A stretch of DNA of 64,000 nt from Allofournierella massiliensis. GTDB lineage: Bacteria > Bacillota > Clostridia > Oscillospirales > Ruminococcaceae. A program made the translations under genes and the position numbers. Below the pieces are notes generated by a model, which worked only from the letters and a program-made list of their open reading frames with translations, was not told where the DNA came from and searched no databases. This document shows positions 35,285 to 44,003 of this stretch, one piece after another. The stretch is from NCBI RefSeq assembly GCF_021531255.1, contig NZ_JAFBIO010000007.1, positions 1 through 64,000 of the forward strand, written 5' to 3'. Numbering within the stretch: position 1 is the first letter of the stretch; each line of letters opens with the position of its first letter.

Positions 35285-36250
35285 ATGGAAAATGGGCATA
35301 CCGTAAAATTGATTTCCCTGGATACGATTCCCGTACAGAAAGTGGAGTGGCTGGTATATCCTTTCATTCCCTGCGGAAAGATCACCATCATTCAGGGCGA
35401 TCCCGGCGAAGGGAAAACCACCTTTATTCTGCAACTGATCGCGCGTCTGACTACCGGTAGACCTGCATGGGACGGAATGCCGCCCATGACACCCGGCAAT
35501 GTGATCTACCAGACGGCAGAGGATGGATTGTCGGACACGATTAAACCACGCCTCGTTGCCGCCGGTGCTGCCTGTGACCAGGTGCTGGTGATCGATGATA
35601 GCGATAGAGCACTGACGCTGGAGGATGACCGGCTGGAACAGGCCATTGTGCAGACCCATGCACGGCTGGTCGTACTTGACCCGATTCAAGGCTACATTGG
35701 GGCTGGGGTGGATATGCACCGCGCCAACGAGATCAGACCACTGATGCACAGGATCGGTGTCTTGGCCGAAAGGCATCACTGTGCCATTGTCCTGATCGGG
35801 CACATGAACAAGAACAGCGGGGAAAAGGCCAGTTACCGGGGGCTTGGCTCCATCGACTTTCAGGCCGCTGCCAGAAGTGTTTTGGTGGTGGGCCGTATCA
35901 AGGATGATCCGACGTTGCGGGTTGTCTGCCCCACCAAAAGTTCTCTGGCTCCGGAGGGAAAGGCGGTAGCCTTTCGCCTCGACCCAGAGCAAGGATTCCA
36001 ATGGGCGGGTGAATATGACATCAGCGCAGAAGATCTGCTTTCAGGCAACAGCCGTGGGCATAAACTGCGGGAAGCACAGCACTTCCTGCAGGAAGTGCTG
36101 GCGGAGGGGGCTCTGCCGCAAACAGAAATTGAGGTAGCTGCGGAGAGAAAAGGCATCAAGCCCAAAACGCTGCGCAATGCCCGGTACGAGTTGGGGGTCA
36201 CTTCCCACAAGGTGGGCAAACAATGGCTATGGGAATTGCCACAAGAATAA
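35285..36250 (+). CDS. RepA-like AAA ATPase (hexameric helicase/RecA fold)
   Basis: A 321-residue ATPase of the AAA_25/RepA group. Walker A GDPGEGKTT is at residues 38-46, Walker B is in ARLVVLDPIQGYIG, and the segment IVLIGHMNKNSGEKASYRGL is the sensor region. A C-terminal winged-helix-like part (LPQTEIEVAAERKGIKPKTL) may bind DNA. Such proteins serve as replicative helicases of plasmids and mobilizable elements. GAGAGAATGGAGG precedes the ATG. It is followed by the oriT-like region and the relaxase. Confidence 0.88.
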   Translation: MENGHTVKLISLDTIPVQKVEWLVYPFIPCGKITIIQGDPGEGKTTFILQLIARLTTGRPAWDGMPPMTPGNVIYQTAEDGLSDTIKPRLVAAGAACDQVLVIDDSDRALTLEDDRLEQAIVQTHARLVVLDPIQGYIGAGVDMHRANEIRPLMHRIGVLAERHHCAIVLIGHMNKNSGEKASYRGLGSIDFQAAARSVLVVGRIKDDPTLRVVCPTKSSLAPEGKAVAFRLDPEQGFQWAGEYDISAEDLLSGNSRGHKLREAQHFLQEVLAEGALPQTEIEVAAERKGIKPKTLRNARYELGVTSHKVGKQWLWELPQE

Positions 36251-36350
36251 TGCAAGAAGGCAAGATGCCCTGTTCTTATAGATAGGGGCATCTTGCCTCC
36301 TTGAAAATAGGAGATTGCTTTTTCAGCTAGGTGCCCCGCAGGGCGCAAAG

Positions 36351-36428
36351 GCGCTTTTGATGCGAAGTGTCAAAAGTGCTTATGCGTTACTCTTGGCAAG
36401 AGTAACAGAACCCGCCGGCTTGCGCCGG
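36351..36428 (+). promoter_or_regulatory. candidate oriT
   Basis: Three inverted repeats in 78 bases just upstream of the relaxase gene: GCGCTTTTGA / TCAAAAGTGC (36351-36379, one mismatch), the perfect GTTACTCTTG-G-CAAGAGTAAC (36386-36406), and CCGGC/GCCGG (36415-36428). MobV relaxases usually nick next to a hairpin in this position. The nick site is not identified. Confidence 0.55.
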
Positions 36429-36442
36429 AGAAAGGAGAAATT

Positions 36443-37618
36443 TTGAAAAGGACAATCAGCGCCATGGTAGGGAAAGGCTCCCTCAAGCATAACAGCCGTG
36501 AGTTTTATGCCCCCAATGTAGACCCGTCCCGCAGCCATCTGAATGTGGAGTTCTGCAAGGAAGATATCCGAACGGTGTACCATGAACTGTTTGACACAGC
36601 ACAGCAGCGTTACAATGCAAAGCAGACGCGCAGTGACCGCCGTATAGCGGACTATTACACGAAAATCAGTTCCTCCAAGCAGGAAAAGCCCTTCCACGAG
36701 ATTGTGCTGCAAATCGGAAACAAGGACGATACCGGTATCGGCTCAGAAACGGCAGAACTCGCCCGGCAATGTCTGGAAGCGTATGTCCATGGCTTTCAAG
36801 CCAGAAACCACACGCTGCGTATGTTTTCCGCTCATTTACATATGGACGAAGCGACACCCCATGTCCATATTGATTTTGTGCCCTATATCACCGGCAGCAA
36901 ACGGGGGATGGACACCCGTGTATCCCTCAAACAGGCGCTGGCGCAGATGGGCTTTGTGGGCGGAACACGCAGCGCCACAGAGTGGAACCTTTGGGTGCAG
37001 CGGGAAAAGCAGGTGCTGGCGGATATCATGCAGGAGCATGGTATCGAATGGGAGCAGCTCGGTACCCACGAAGAGCACTTGTCTGTATTGGAGTACAAAA
37101 AGCAGGAGCGCAGCAAAGAAGTCCGGGAACTGGATTCGGCCATTGCGCAGAAGCGCACCGAAGTGGAAAAGATAGAGGACACCCTGCAGGCGGTCCAGAA
37201 GCAGGTAGTGGACCTTGATAAGATCGAGGCTGTCAGTACGAAAAAGGCGCTTTTGAGCGACCGGGTAACGCTGCCACGAAGCGACTTTGAAAATCTGCTC
37301 CATGCAGCCAAACAGTATGTGGTGTACCGCCGTCGGGATGAACAGCTACAAAAACTGCTGGATGCCGCCCGGGAGAAAATCCGGCAGCTGGAAAGCATGT
37401 TGAACCGTCTGAAAGAGAAAGTGAATGATCTGACCAAAAGACTGGGAGAACAGACCTTTCAGCATCGTCAGGCACTCATGGTGGAAAGAGCCCAGAGAAT
37501 GCAGATGGAAAAAGAAAACGTACGCCTCAAACGGGAAAAGGCAGGCATGGCGGCGCTTCTGCACAAACATGGGATTGCATGGAAGGAGAAAATGTTCGAA
37601 GAACGAGACATGAGATAG
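36443..37618 (+). CDS. mobV: MobV-family relaxase (plasmid recombination enzyme)
   Basis: A 391-residue Pre/Mob protein. The metal-binding motif appears as MFSAHLHMDEATPHVHID near residue 135, the HxDExxPHxH hallmark of MobV. The N-terminal motif includes KGSLKHNSREF and SHLNVEFCKEDI. From residue about 210 to the end lies a long coiled-coil rich in Lys/Glu. The enzyme should nick oriT and lead the strand into a recipient using another element's secretion system. AAAGGAG precedes a TTG/ATG region; the ATG-like start at 36443 follows it closely. Confidence 0.93.
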   Translation: MKRTISAMVGKGSLKHNSREFYAPNVDPSRSHLNVEFCKEDIRTVYHELFDTAQQRYNAKQTRSDRRIADYYTKISSSKQEKPFHEIVLQIGNKDDTGIGSETAELARQCLEAYVHGFQARNHTLRMFSAHLHMDEATPHVHIDFVPYITGSKRGMDTRVSLKQALAQMGFVGGTRSATEWNLWVQREKQVLADIMQEHGIEWEQLGTHEEHLSVLEYKKQERSKEVRELDSAIAQKRTEVEKIEDTLQAVQKQVVDLDKIEAVSTKKALLSDRVTLPRSDFENLLHAAKQYVVYRRRDEQLQKLLDAAREKIRQLESMLNRLKEKVNDLTKRLGEQTFQHRQALMVERAQRMQMEKENVRLKREKAGMAALLHKHGIAWKEKMFEERDMR

Positions 37619-37777
37619 CACATTATATGGAGGATATGAGTCGATTGGGAGAAATTTTGGTCGGCTTTTGACTTTTTATTAACTATATAAAAATAGCGAT
37701 TTCGTGTAAATTCTATTGCGTATTAGAAGAAAAAATAATATAATATGTATCATGACACAATACTGTGGGGTGGAAAA

Positions 37778-38002
37778 ATGGATAATGCAACGCTTTGCCT
37801 TTCTTATAACAGCCTTTGGAAACTGTTGATTGACCGTAAATTGAAGAAAAAAGATTTGCAGAATATGGCGCACCTTAGTTCATCAGTTATTGCGAAAATG
37901 GGTAAGGATCAGCCTGTTAATCTGGATACGATTGTAAAAATATGCGTTGCCCTTCAATGTGATATTTCAGATGTCGTTACACTGTGTAATAAGGAGGCGT
38001 AA
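37778..38002 (+). CDS. small XRE-family regulator
   Basis: A 74-residue HTH of the Cro/YozG type: LWKLLIDRKLKKKDLQNMAH, then SSSVIAKMGKDQPVNLDTIV, typical of single-domain regulators. GGGGTGG precedes the ATG. It ends three bases before the TetR gene, so both are probably co-transcribed and may control the downstream cargo. Confidence 0.88.
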   Translation: MDNATLCLSYNSLWKLLIDRKLKKKDLQNMAHLSSSVIAKMGKDQPVNLDTIVKICVALQCDISDVVTLCNKEA

Positions 38003-38005
38003 CGC

Positions 38006-38566
38006 ATGGCCAGTTTTACTAAAAAAGCCATTCGGGATTCATTTGTGAAACTATTGAACGAGAAGCCTTTGAGCCAAATTACCATTCGGGATATTGTAGA
38101 TGACTGCGGCGTGAACCGCAATACCTTTTATTACTATTACCAGGACCTGCCGCAATTGGTGGAAAGCATTGTAGATGAGGATGCGGAGCGGATGATCCGG
38201 GAGCATCCAGCGGTAGAATCGCTGGAGGATTGCATCAATGCCGCCCTCAGCTTTGCGTTGGAAAACCGGAAAGCGGTTATGCACATTTACCACTCCGTCA
38301 ACCGGGATATCTACGAGCAGTATCAGTGGCGGGTATGCGAGCATGTGGTCACGAATTATGTGGACGGGATCTTGGCGGGAAGGCAGATTTCTGCAGAAGA
38401 CCGAAAGGTCATCATAGATTACTTAAAATGCGTCTGCTTCGGTATTATCATCGGCTGGCTGGAAACAGGGATGCAGGAAGGAATTCAAACCCGATTCCAA
38501 CGGATTTACGAATTGAAGCAGGGTGATCTTGAACGTTTGATCGCCCGATGTGAAAAGGAAAAATAA
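38006..38566 (+). CDS. TetR/AcrR-family regulator
   Basis: A 186-residue regulator with an N-terminal TetR HTH (SFTKKAIRDSFVKLLNEKPL, then ITIRDIVDDCGVNRNTFYYY). An all-helical C-terminal ligand domain of the DhaS/TetR_C_8 type follows. AAGGAGG is just before the ATG. A strong terminator separates it from the oleate hydratase gene. TetR proteins of this group often respond to lipids or toxic fatty acids, so sensing oleate-like substrates is plausible here but inferred only from the neighbour. Confidence 0.9.
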   Translation: MASFTKKAIRDSFVKLLNEKPLSQITIRDIVDDCGVNRNTFYYYYQDLPQLVESIVDEDAERMIREHPAVESLEDCINAALSFALENRKAVMHIYHSVNRDIYEQYQWRVCEHVVTNYVDGILAGRQISAEDRKVIIDYLKCVCFGIIIGWLETGMQEGIQTRFQRIYELKQGDLERLIARCEKEK

Positions 38567-38576
38567 ATTTTTCAGA

Positions 38577-38624
38577 CAAAAGCGGCCTCTATGCCTAAAT
38601 TTCAGGCATGGAGGCCGCTTTTGT
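38577..38624 (+). terminator. terminator between TetR and oleate hydratase genes
   Basis: ACAAAAGCGGCCTC-ATGCCT / AGGCAT-GAGGCCGCTTTTGT, nearly perfect long stem with T-rich end. Confidence 0.9.
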
Positions 38625-38689
38625 CCGTATAAAACAGATTTTTTCCCCGATAGAATGAGAGCACAAACAAAAACAAGGAGGAAAATATT

Positions 38690-40468
38690 ATGTATTATTC
38701 CAGCGGTAATTACGAAGCCTTTGCCCGCCCCAGAAAGCCCGAGGGCGTGGACAATAAATCCGCCCACATCATCGGCACCGGCCTTGCGGCTCTGACTGCC
38801 GCCTGCTATCTGGTTCGTGACGGACAGCTCCAGGGTCAGAACATCCACATCTATGAGAAAGACCCCATTCCCGGCGGTGCATGCGATGGCTGGCAGTACC
38901 CCGATGTAGGCTATGTCATGCGGGGCGGACGGGAGATGGATAACCATTTCGAGGTCATGTGGGATTTGTTCCGCTCCATTCCGTCCATCGAGACAGAAGG
39001 GGTCAGTGTCCTGGACGAATACTACTGGCTGAATAAGAAAGACCCCAACTACTCCCTCTGCCGGGCAACCGTCAACCAGGGTCAGGATGCCCACACCGAC
39101 GGCAAGTTCGGTCTGTCCGATAAGGCTGCAATGGAGATCATGAAGCTGTTCTTCACCCCCGATGAAGACCTGTACGATAAGCGCATCACGGATTTCTTCG
39201 ATGATGAGGTGCTGAACTCCAATTTCTGGCTCTACTGGCGCACCATGTTTGCCTTTGAGAACTGGCACAGCGCTTTGGAAATGAAGCTGTATCTCAAGCG
39301 CTATATCCACCATGTGGGCGGTCTGCCGGACTTCAAGGCTCTGCGGTTCACCCGTTATAACCAGTACGAATCTATGATTCTGCCCATGGTCAAGTATCTG
39401 GAAGGCTTCGGTGTCCAGTTCCACTATAACACCAAGGTGGTCAATGTGGAGTTCGACATCCAGCCCGGTAAAAAGCAGGCAAAGCGTATTGAGCTGCTGT
39501 CTGAGGGCAAACATCAGTTTGTTGACCTGATAGAAAACGATCTGGTGTTCATTACCAACGGTGGCTGCGTGGAGAACGCCACCATGGGTTCCCAGAACAC
39601 CGTGGCACCCTTTAACCCCGAAATCAAGCCCGGCGGCGGCTGGGATATGTGGCGCAGAATTGCTGCACAGGATCCTTCCTTCGGTCATCCCGACAAGTTC
39701 TGCCATGACCCTGAGCAGTCCAACTGGATGAGCGCCACCGTCACCACACTGGATCAGAAGATCATTCCCTATATCAAGAATATCTGCAAGCGTGACCCCT
39801 TTACCGGCGGCGTGGTTACCGGCGGCATCGTGACCGTGAAGGATTCCGGGTGGCTCCTGAGCTGGACCATCAACCGTCAGCCCCAGTTCCGGAATCAGCC
39901 CAAGGATCAGTGCCTGGTGTGGGTTTACGGTCTGTTCTCCGACAAACCCGGCGACTTCGTGAAGAAGCCCATGCGGGAGTGCACCGGTAAGGAAATCTGT
40001 ATGGAGTGGCTGTACCACATCGGCGTGCCGGTGGGGGAGATCGAGGAGCTGGCCGAGCACAGCGCCAACACTGTGCCGGTGATGATGCCCTATATTACCG
40101 CTTTCTTCATGCCCCGTGCCGCCGGTGACCGTCCTGATGTGGTGCCCGAGGGTGCTGTGAACTTTGCGTTCCTGGGTCAGTTTGCCGAAACCAAGCGGGA
40201 TACCATCTTCACTACCGAGTATTCCATGCGTACCGGCATGGAGGCGGTCTACACCCTGCTGGACATCGACCGTGGTGTGCCTGAGGTCTGGGGCAGCGTC
40301 TACGACATCCGTGATCTGCTGAACGCCACCATCCAGCTTCGGGACGGCAAGCCCCTGACGGAAATGAACCTGGGTTTCAAGGAGAAAATGGTGGTCAAGA
40401 AGCTGCTGAAGAAGATCCGCGGAACAGATATCGAAAAGCTGCTGAAAGAATATCATGTAATTGAGTGA
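38690..40468 (+). CDS. ohyA: oleate hydratase (FAD-dependent)
   Basis: A 592-residue enzyme that adds water to the cis-9 double bond of oleate or linoleate to give 10-hydroxy fatty acids. The FAD-binding motif HIIGTGLAALTAACYLVRDG is at residues 26-45. The conserved loop GYVMRGGREMDNHFEVMWDL follows near residue 83; the family's catalytic acid lies in this region. SQNTVAPFNPEIKPGGGWDM and the length agree with family members of gut Firmicutes. AAGGAGG is well placed. It is the first cargo gene of the rpsI element; a radical SAM gene and metK follow. In gut bacteria the enzyme is thought to detoxify unsaturated fatty acids. Confidence 0.96.
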   Translation: MYYSSGNYEAFARPRKPEGVDNKSAHIIGTGLAALTAACYLVRDGQLQGQNIHIYEKDPIPGGACDGWQYPDVGYVMRGGREMDNHFEVMWDLFRSIPSIETEGVSVLDEYYWLNKKDPNYSLCRATVNQGQDAHTDGKFGLSDKAAMEIMKLFFTPDEDLYDKRITDFFDDEVLNSNFWLYWRTMFAFENWHSALEMKLYLKRYIHHVGGLPDFKALRFTRYNQYESMILPMVKYLEGFGVQFHYNTKVVNVEFDIQPGKKQAKRIELLSEGKHQFVDLIENDLVFITNGGCVENATMGSQNTVAPFNPEIKPGGGWDMWRRIAAQDPSFGHPDKFCHDPEQSNWMSATVTTLDQKIIPYIKNICKRDPFTGGVVTGGIVTVKDSGWLLSWTINRQPQFRNQPKDQCLVWVYGLFSDKPGDFVKKPMRECTGKEICMEWLYHIGVPVGEIEELAEHSANTVPVMMPYITAFFMPRAAGDRPDVVPEGAVNFAFLGQFAETKRDTIFTTEYSMRTGMEAVYTLLDIDRGVPEVWGSVYDIRDLLNATIQLRDGKPLTEMNLGFKEKMVVKKLLKKIRGTDIEKLLKEYHVIE

Positions 40469-40481
40469 TAGAAGCTTTACT

Positions 40482-40504
40482 GCGGGGAGGCGTTGCCTCC
40501 CCGC
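40482..40504 (+). promoter_or_regulatory. intergenic hairpin between ohyA and radical SAM gene
   Basis: GCGGGGAGGC-gtt-GCCTCCCCGC, a perfect 10-bp stem without a T tract. It may modulate transcript stability or attenuation rather than end transcription. Confidence 0.6.
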
Positions 40505-40524
40505 TTATATAAGGAGAGATAAAG

Positions 40525-41895
40525 ATGTCATTTACAAATCAACTGAAAAAAGCAACTCTGCGTACTGCTTTTGGCTACTTGGAGAAAAATCCGGAAGAAA
40601 ATGCTCTGAAACTGATGTCCTGGGTGGATAAGCTGGCTGGCGATGGCCCAGACAGTTTCCCAGCCCAGCGCGCGGCAGTCCGTCAAGTGCTGGAAGACCC
40701 GCAGAACAACATGTATCAGCTCGTTATGAACATCCTGAAGGAGACGGATTCGGAGGTTCTAAAGGCCACCTTTGAAAATTTCTTCCTCAACGCGAATATC
40801 ATCGGTTGGCCAAAGCAGGAGGAATACCGGAAGAAATATAACTGCAATATTCCTTGGGCCATTCTGCTTGACCCTACCTCTGCCTGCAACCTGCACTGCA
40901 CCGGCTGCTGGGCCGCGGAATACGGCAACAAGCTGAACCTGACCTTTGACGAGATCGATTCCATTATCACCCAGGGCAAGGAAATGGGCGTATATATGTA
41001 CATATATACCGGCGGTGAACCGCTGGTGCGTAAAAAGGATCTGATTGCCCTTTGCGAAAAGCACAGCGACTGTCAGTTCCTCTCCTTCACCAATGCCACT
41101 CTCATTGACGAAGCTTTTGCAAACGAGATGCTCCGGGTGAAGAACTTCATTCCAGCCATCAGCATCGAGGGCTTTGAAGCCGCCACCGACGGCCGCCGTG
41201 GCAACGGCACTTACCAGAAGGTCATCAAGGCTATGGCAATCCTGAAGGAAAAGCACCTGCCCTTCGGTCTGTCCTGCTGCTACACCAGCCAGAATCTGGA
41301 TTCTATCAGCTCCCATGAATTTCTTGATCAGATGATTCAGTGGGGTGCTCGGTTTGTCTGGTACTTCCACTACATGCCCGTGGGCAATGACGCAGTGCCG
41401 GAACTGCTGCCCAATCCTGAGCAGCGGGAATTCATGTATCACCGGATCCGGGAGATCCGGGCTACCAGGCCGATCTTCGCCATGGACTTCCAGAACGATG
41501 GCGAGTATGTAGGCGGCTGCATTGCCGGTGGACGGCGGTATCTGCATATCAACGCCAACGGTGACTGTGATCCCTGCGTGTTTATCCACTATTCCAACGC
41601 CAACATCCGGGACATGAGCCTGCTGGATGTGCTGCGCAGCCCCATCTTCATGGCCTATCACGACGGTCAGCCCTTCAATGACAATCATCTGCGTCCCTGC
41701 CCCATGCTGGAGAACCCGGAAAAGCTCCGGGAAATCGTGAAGGCCACCGGTGCCCATTCTACTGACCTTCAGTCTCCCGAGACGGTTGACCACCTGTGCG
41801 ATAAGTGCGAAGCCTACGCCAAAAACTGGAAACCCACCGCCGATACCCTGTGGCAGTGCAGCTGCTGTAAAAAGCAGGAGGCAGCAACAAAATGA
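40525..41895 (+). CDS. radical SAM protein with C-terminal SPASM-like Cys cluster
   Basis: A 456-residue enzyme. Residues 1-110 form a helical N-terminal region. The CxxxCxxC [4Fe-4S] motif is CNLHCTGCW with Cys 121, 125 and 128, and the glycine motif YTGGEPLVRKKDL follows. The later Cys-rich part (GDCDPCVFIHYSNANIRDMS, RPCPMLENP, HLCDKCEAY, CSCC) suggests one or more extra clusters of the SPASM type. It belongs to a family common in gut Firmicutes with no known reaction. GGAGAG precedes the ATG. It lies 56 bases after oleate hydratase and overlaps metK by ATGA. Action on a lipid or hydroxy fatty acid is an inference from this context. Confidence 0.92.
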   Translation: MSFTNQLKKATLRTAFGYLEKNPEENALKLMSWVDKLAGDGPDSFPAQRAAVRQVLEDPQNNMYQLVMNILKETDSEVLKATFENFFLNANIIGWPKQEEYRKKYNCNIPWAILLDPTSACNLHCTGCWAAEYGNKLNLTFDEIDSIITQGKEMGVYMYIYTGGEPLVRKKDLIALCEKHSDCQFLSFTNATLIDEAFANEMLRVKNFIPAISIEGFEAATDGRRGNGTYQKVIKAMAILKEKHLPFGLSCCYTSQNLDSISSHEFLDQMIQWGARFVWYFHYMPVGNDAVPELLPNPEQREFMYHRIREIRATRPIFAMDFQNDGEYVGGCIAGGRRYLHINANGDCDPCVFIHYSNANIRDMSLLDVLRSPIFMAYHDGQPFNDNHLRPCPMLENPEKLREIVKATGAHSTDLQSPETVDHLCDKCEAYAKNWKPTADTLWQCSCCKKQEAATK

Positions 41896-43040
41896 CTACC
41901 TTCTTTACCTCTGAAAGCGTCACAGCGGGACACCCGGATAAGGTATGTGACCAGATCGCCGATGCCATTCTGGATGCCCTTTTGGAAAACGATCCCCATT
42001 CCCATATAGCCTGCGAAGTAACTGCCATTCCAAACGGGATCCACATTTTCGGCGAGATCACCTCTGCCGCCCGGGTGGATTATGAAGCCATTGCCCGGCA
42101 GGTGATTCGGGAGATCGGCTATACCAAGCCGGGACACGGCTTCGATGCGGATTCCTGTCGAATCACTGTGGATGTTCACCAGCAGTCTCCCGACATCAAC
42201 ATGGGTGTGGAACGGTCAGACACCATGGAAAACGGCGCAGGAGATCAGGGCATGATGTTTGGTTACGCATGCAAGGAAACGGAAAACCTGATGCCGCTGC
42301 CCATTGAGCTTGCCCATAAGCTGACAAAGCGCCTTGCCTTTGTGCGGCAGGAGGGAATTCTGCCCTATCTGCTGCCAGATGGAAAAGCCCAGGTCACCGT
42401 GGAGTACCGGGACGGAATCCCGGCACGGGTGGACACTGTTGTAGTTTCTTCCCAGCATGAGGCGGATGTGTCCATGGAGCAATTGCGGGAGGATATTCTC
42501 CGCCATGTCATCCGCCCGGTGATCCCGGAGGGCATGCTGGACAGGAACACAAAATTCTTTATCAATCCTACAGGCCGTTTCTGCATTGGCGGTCCCGCCG
42601 GTGACAGCGGCCTGACGGGCAGGAAGCTGATCGTGGACACCTACGGCGGCTACGCCCGGCATGGCGGCGGCGCGTTCTCTGGTAAAGATCCCTCAAAGGT
42701 CGACCGAAGTGGTGCGTATATGGCCCGGTACTTGGCGAAGAATGTGGTTGCAGCGGGACTGGCGGATCGGTGTGAGATCCAGATCAGTTACGCCATCGGC
42801 GTTGCCCAGCCGGTATCCCTCCTGGTAGAAACCTTCGGTACGGGAAAGCTCCCGGCAGACCGGATCCGGGAACTGATTCTTAAAACGGTTGACCTGCGCC
42901 CCTCTGCTATCATAGACCGCCTTTCCCTGCGAACACCGTTTTACAGACATACTGCAAGCTATGGTCACTTTGGCTCAAATACTGCGGAATTACCTTGGGA
43001 ACAGACAAACTTGCCGCAGCTTTGGCAGGATATAATCTGA
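41892..43040 (+). CDS. metK: S-adenosylmethionine synthetase, element-borne
   Basis: A 382-residue methionine adenosyltransferase making SAM from methionine and ATP. Motifs are ESVTAGHPDKVCDQIADAIL near residues 8-27, GAGDQGMMFGYA near residue 116, and the P-loop GGGAFSGKDPSKVDRSGAYM. The ATG overlaps the radical SAM stop (ATGA), so translation is coupled. All motifs needed for activity are present, and the length is close to housekeeping MetK. A mobile second metK is unusual; it may supply SAM to the radical SAM enzyme. Whether the host also has a chromosomal metK cannot be seen here. Confidence 0.95.
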   Translation: MTTFFTSESVTAGHPDKVCDQIADAILDALLENDPHSHIACEVTAIPNGIHIFGEITSAARVDYEAIARQVIREIGYTKPGHGFDADSCRITVDVHQQSPDINMGVERSDTMENGAGDQGMMFGYACKETENLMPLPIELAHKLTKRLAFVRQEGILPYLLPDGKAQVTVEYRDGIPARVDTVVVSSQHEADVSMEQLREDILRHVIRPVIPEGMLDRNTKFFINPTGRFCIGGPAGDSGLTGRKLIVDTYGGYARHGGGAFSGKDPSKVDRSGAYMARYLAKNVVAAGLADRCEIQISYAIGVAQPVSLLVETFGTGKLPADRIRELILKTVDLRPSAIIDRLSLRTPFYRHTASYGHFGSNTAELPWEQTNLPQLWQDII

Positions 43041-43062
43041 TTTCGTGATAGAAGGTTCTAAT

Positions 43063-43101
43063 AGCCGGATTGCCCCAAGGGTTGCATTGGGCAGTCCGGC
43101 T
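43063..43101 (+). terminator. hairpin after metK
   Basis: AGCCGGA-TGCCC / GGGCA-TCCGGCT stem-loop; only a weak T-rich tail (TATTTGTG). Confidence 0.5.
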
Positions 43102-43159
43102 ATTTGTGTTATGGAGGGGTCAAAGTCCTGTCGGTTTAAAATGAAAAGGGGGACTTATT

Positions 43160-43834
43160 ATGGACTTTGAAAGAATCCTGCAAATGACGACAAGTGAGCG
43201 TAATCTGGCGCTCTTACAGGACGAGGCTTTCGTGGATGATGTGACAGAGTTTCTCACAATCCGTCAGTTGTACAATGCTGCAATTAAGCAAGTAAGGACC
43301 AAACTTGAGATTCTTAATGATGGATTCCAAGTAGAGCACTGCCACAATCCTATCCACCATATTGAATGTAGGCTGAAGTCTCCAGGAAGTATGCTCGAAA
43401 AGCTCAGACGAAAAGGATACCCCATAGAAATGCAATCCCTTCGTGAGGGTATTCTTGATATTGCTGGAGTTCGGGTCGTGTGCAATTACCTAAATGATGT
43501 AAATCTAGTCGCTGACCTGCTCCTTTCTCAAGATGACATTCGTTTGCTTAAGAAAAAGGACTTTATTTCTAATCCAAAGCCAAACGGATACCGGAGTCTC
43601 CACCTAATTGTTTCAGTTCCCATTTTCTTGGCGGGGACAACAGAACACATTCCTGTTGAGATCCAAATACGGACAATTGCTATGGACTATTGGGCGAGTT
43701 TAGAGCATCACCTAAAATACAAGACTGAAAACGATGTGCCAGATTCCCTTAAATGTCGTCTGAAACATGATGCAGATTTGCTGTCTGCAATTGATGCCGA
43801 TCTGCAAGATATTTTTTGTCAAATGAATGCTTAG
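43160..43834 (+). CDS. small alarmone synthetase (RelA/SpoT synthetase domain)
   Basis: A 224-residue single-domain (p)ppGpp synthetase of the RelQ/YjbM type. Motifs are ECRLKSPGSMLEKLRRKGYP, DIAGVRVVCNYLNDV, PNGYRSLHLIVSVP and VEIQIRTIAMDYWASLEHHL, followed by a short C-terminal helix. There is no HD hydrolase domain, so it can make but not degrade the alarmone. AAAGGGGG precedes the ATG. It lies in the element cargo after a hairpin, in lower-GC sequence than ohyA-metK, so it may have a separate origin. Confidence 0.92.
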   Translation: MDFERILQMTTSERNLALLQDEAFVDDVTEFLTIRQLYNAAIKQVRTKLEILNDGFQVEHCHNPIHHIECRLKSPGSMLEKLRRKGYPIEMQSLREGILDIAGVRVVCNYLNDVNLVADLLLSQDDIRLLKKKDFISNPKPNGYRSLHLIVSVPIFLAGTTEHIPVEIQIRTIAMDYWASLEHHLKYKTENDVPDSLKCRLKHDADLLSAIDADLQDIFCQMNA

Positions 43835-44003
43835 TCTGCTCTACATTCAGATTGGCAGTATAGACGGAAGAGTTGGCTGATATGTCAGCTCATGTAGTAA
43901 ATTACGATGCGAAATCACACTTTTTATATATAAAAAGATTGTCTATGAGGTACGTGACCTTCACGCAACCATGAGAATATTGACAACCCAAGGAGGTATT
44001 TTT

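Noticed and set aside
38423-40456. A 677-residue frame on the minus strand
   Set aside because: It is antisense to oleate hydratase; the sense strand has a clear full-length enzyme.
43971-44003. An upstream ATG start for the DUF308 protein
   Set aside because: It has no ribosome-binding site, and AAGGAGG inside this stretch serves the GTG at 44004.
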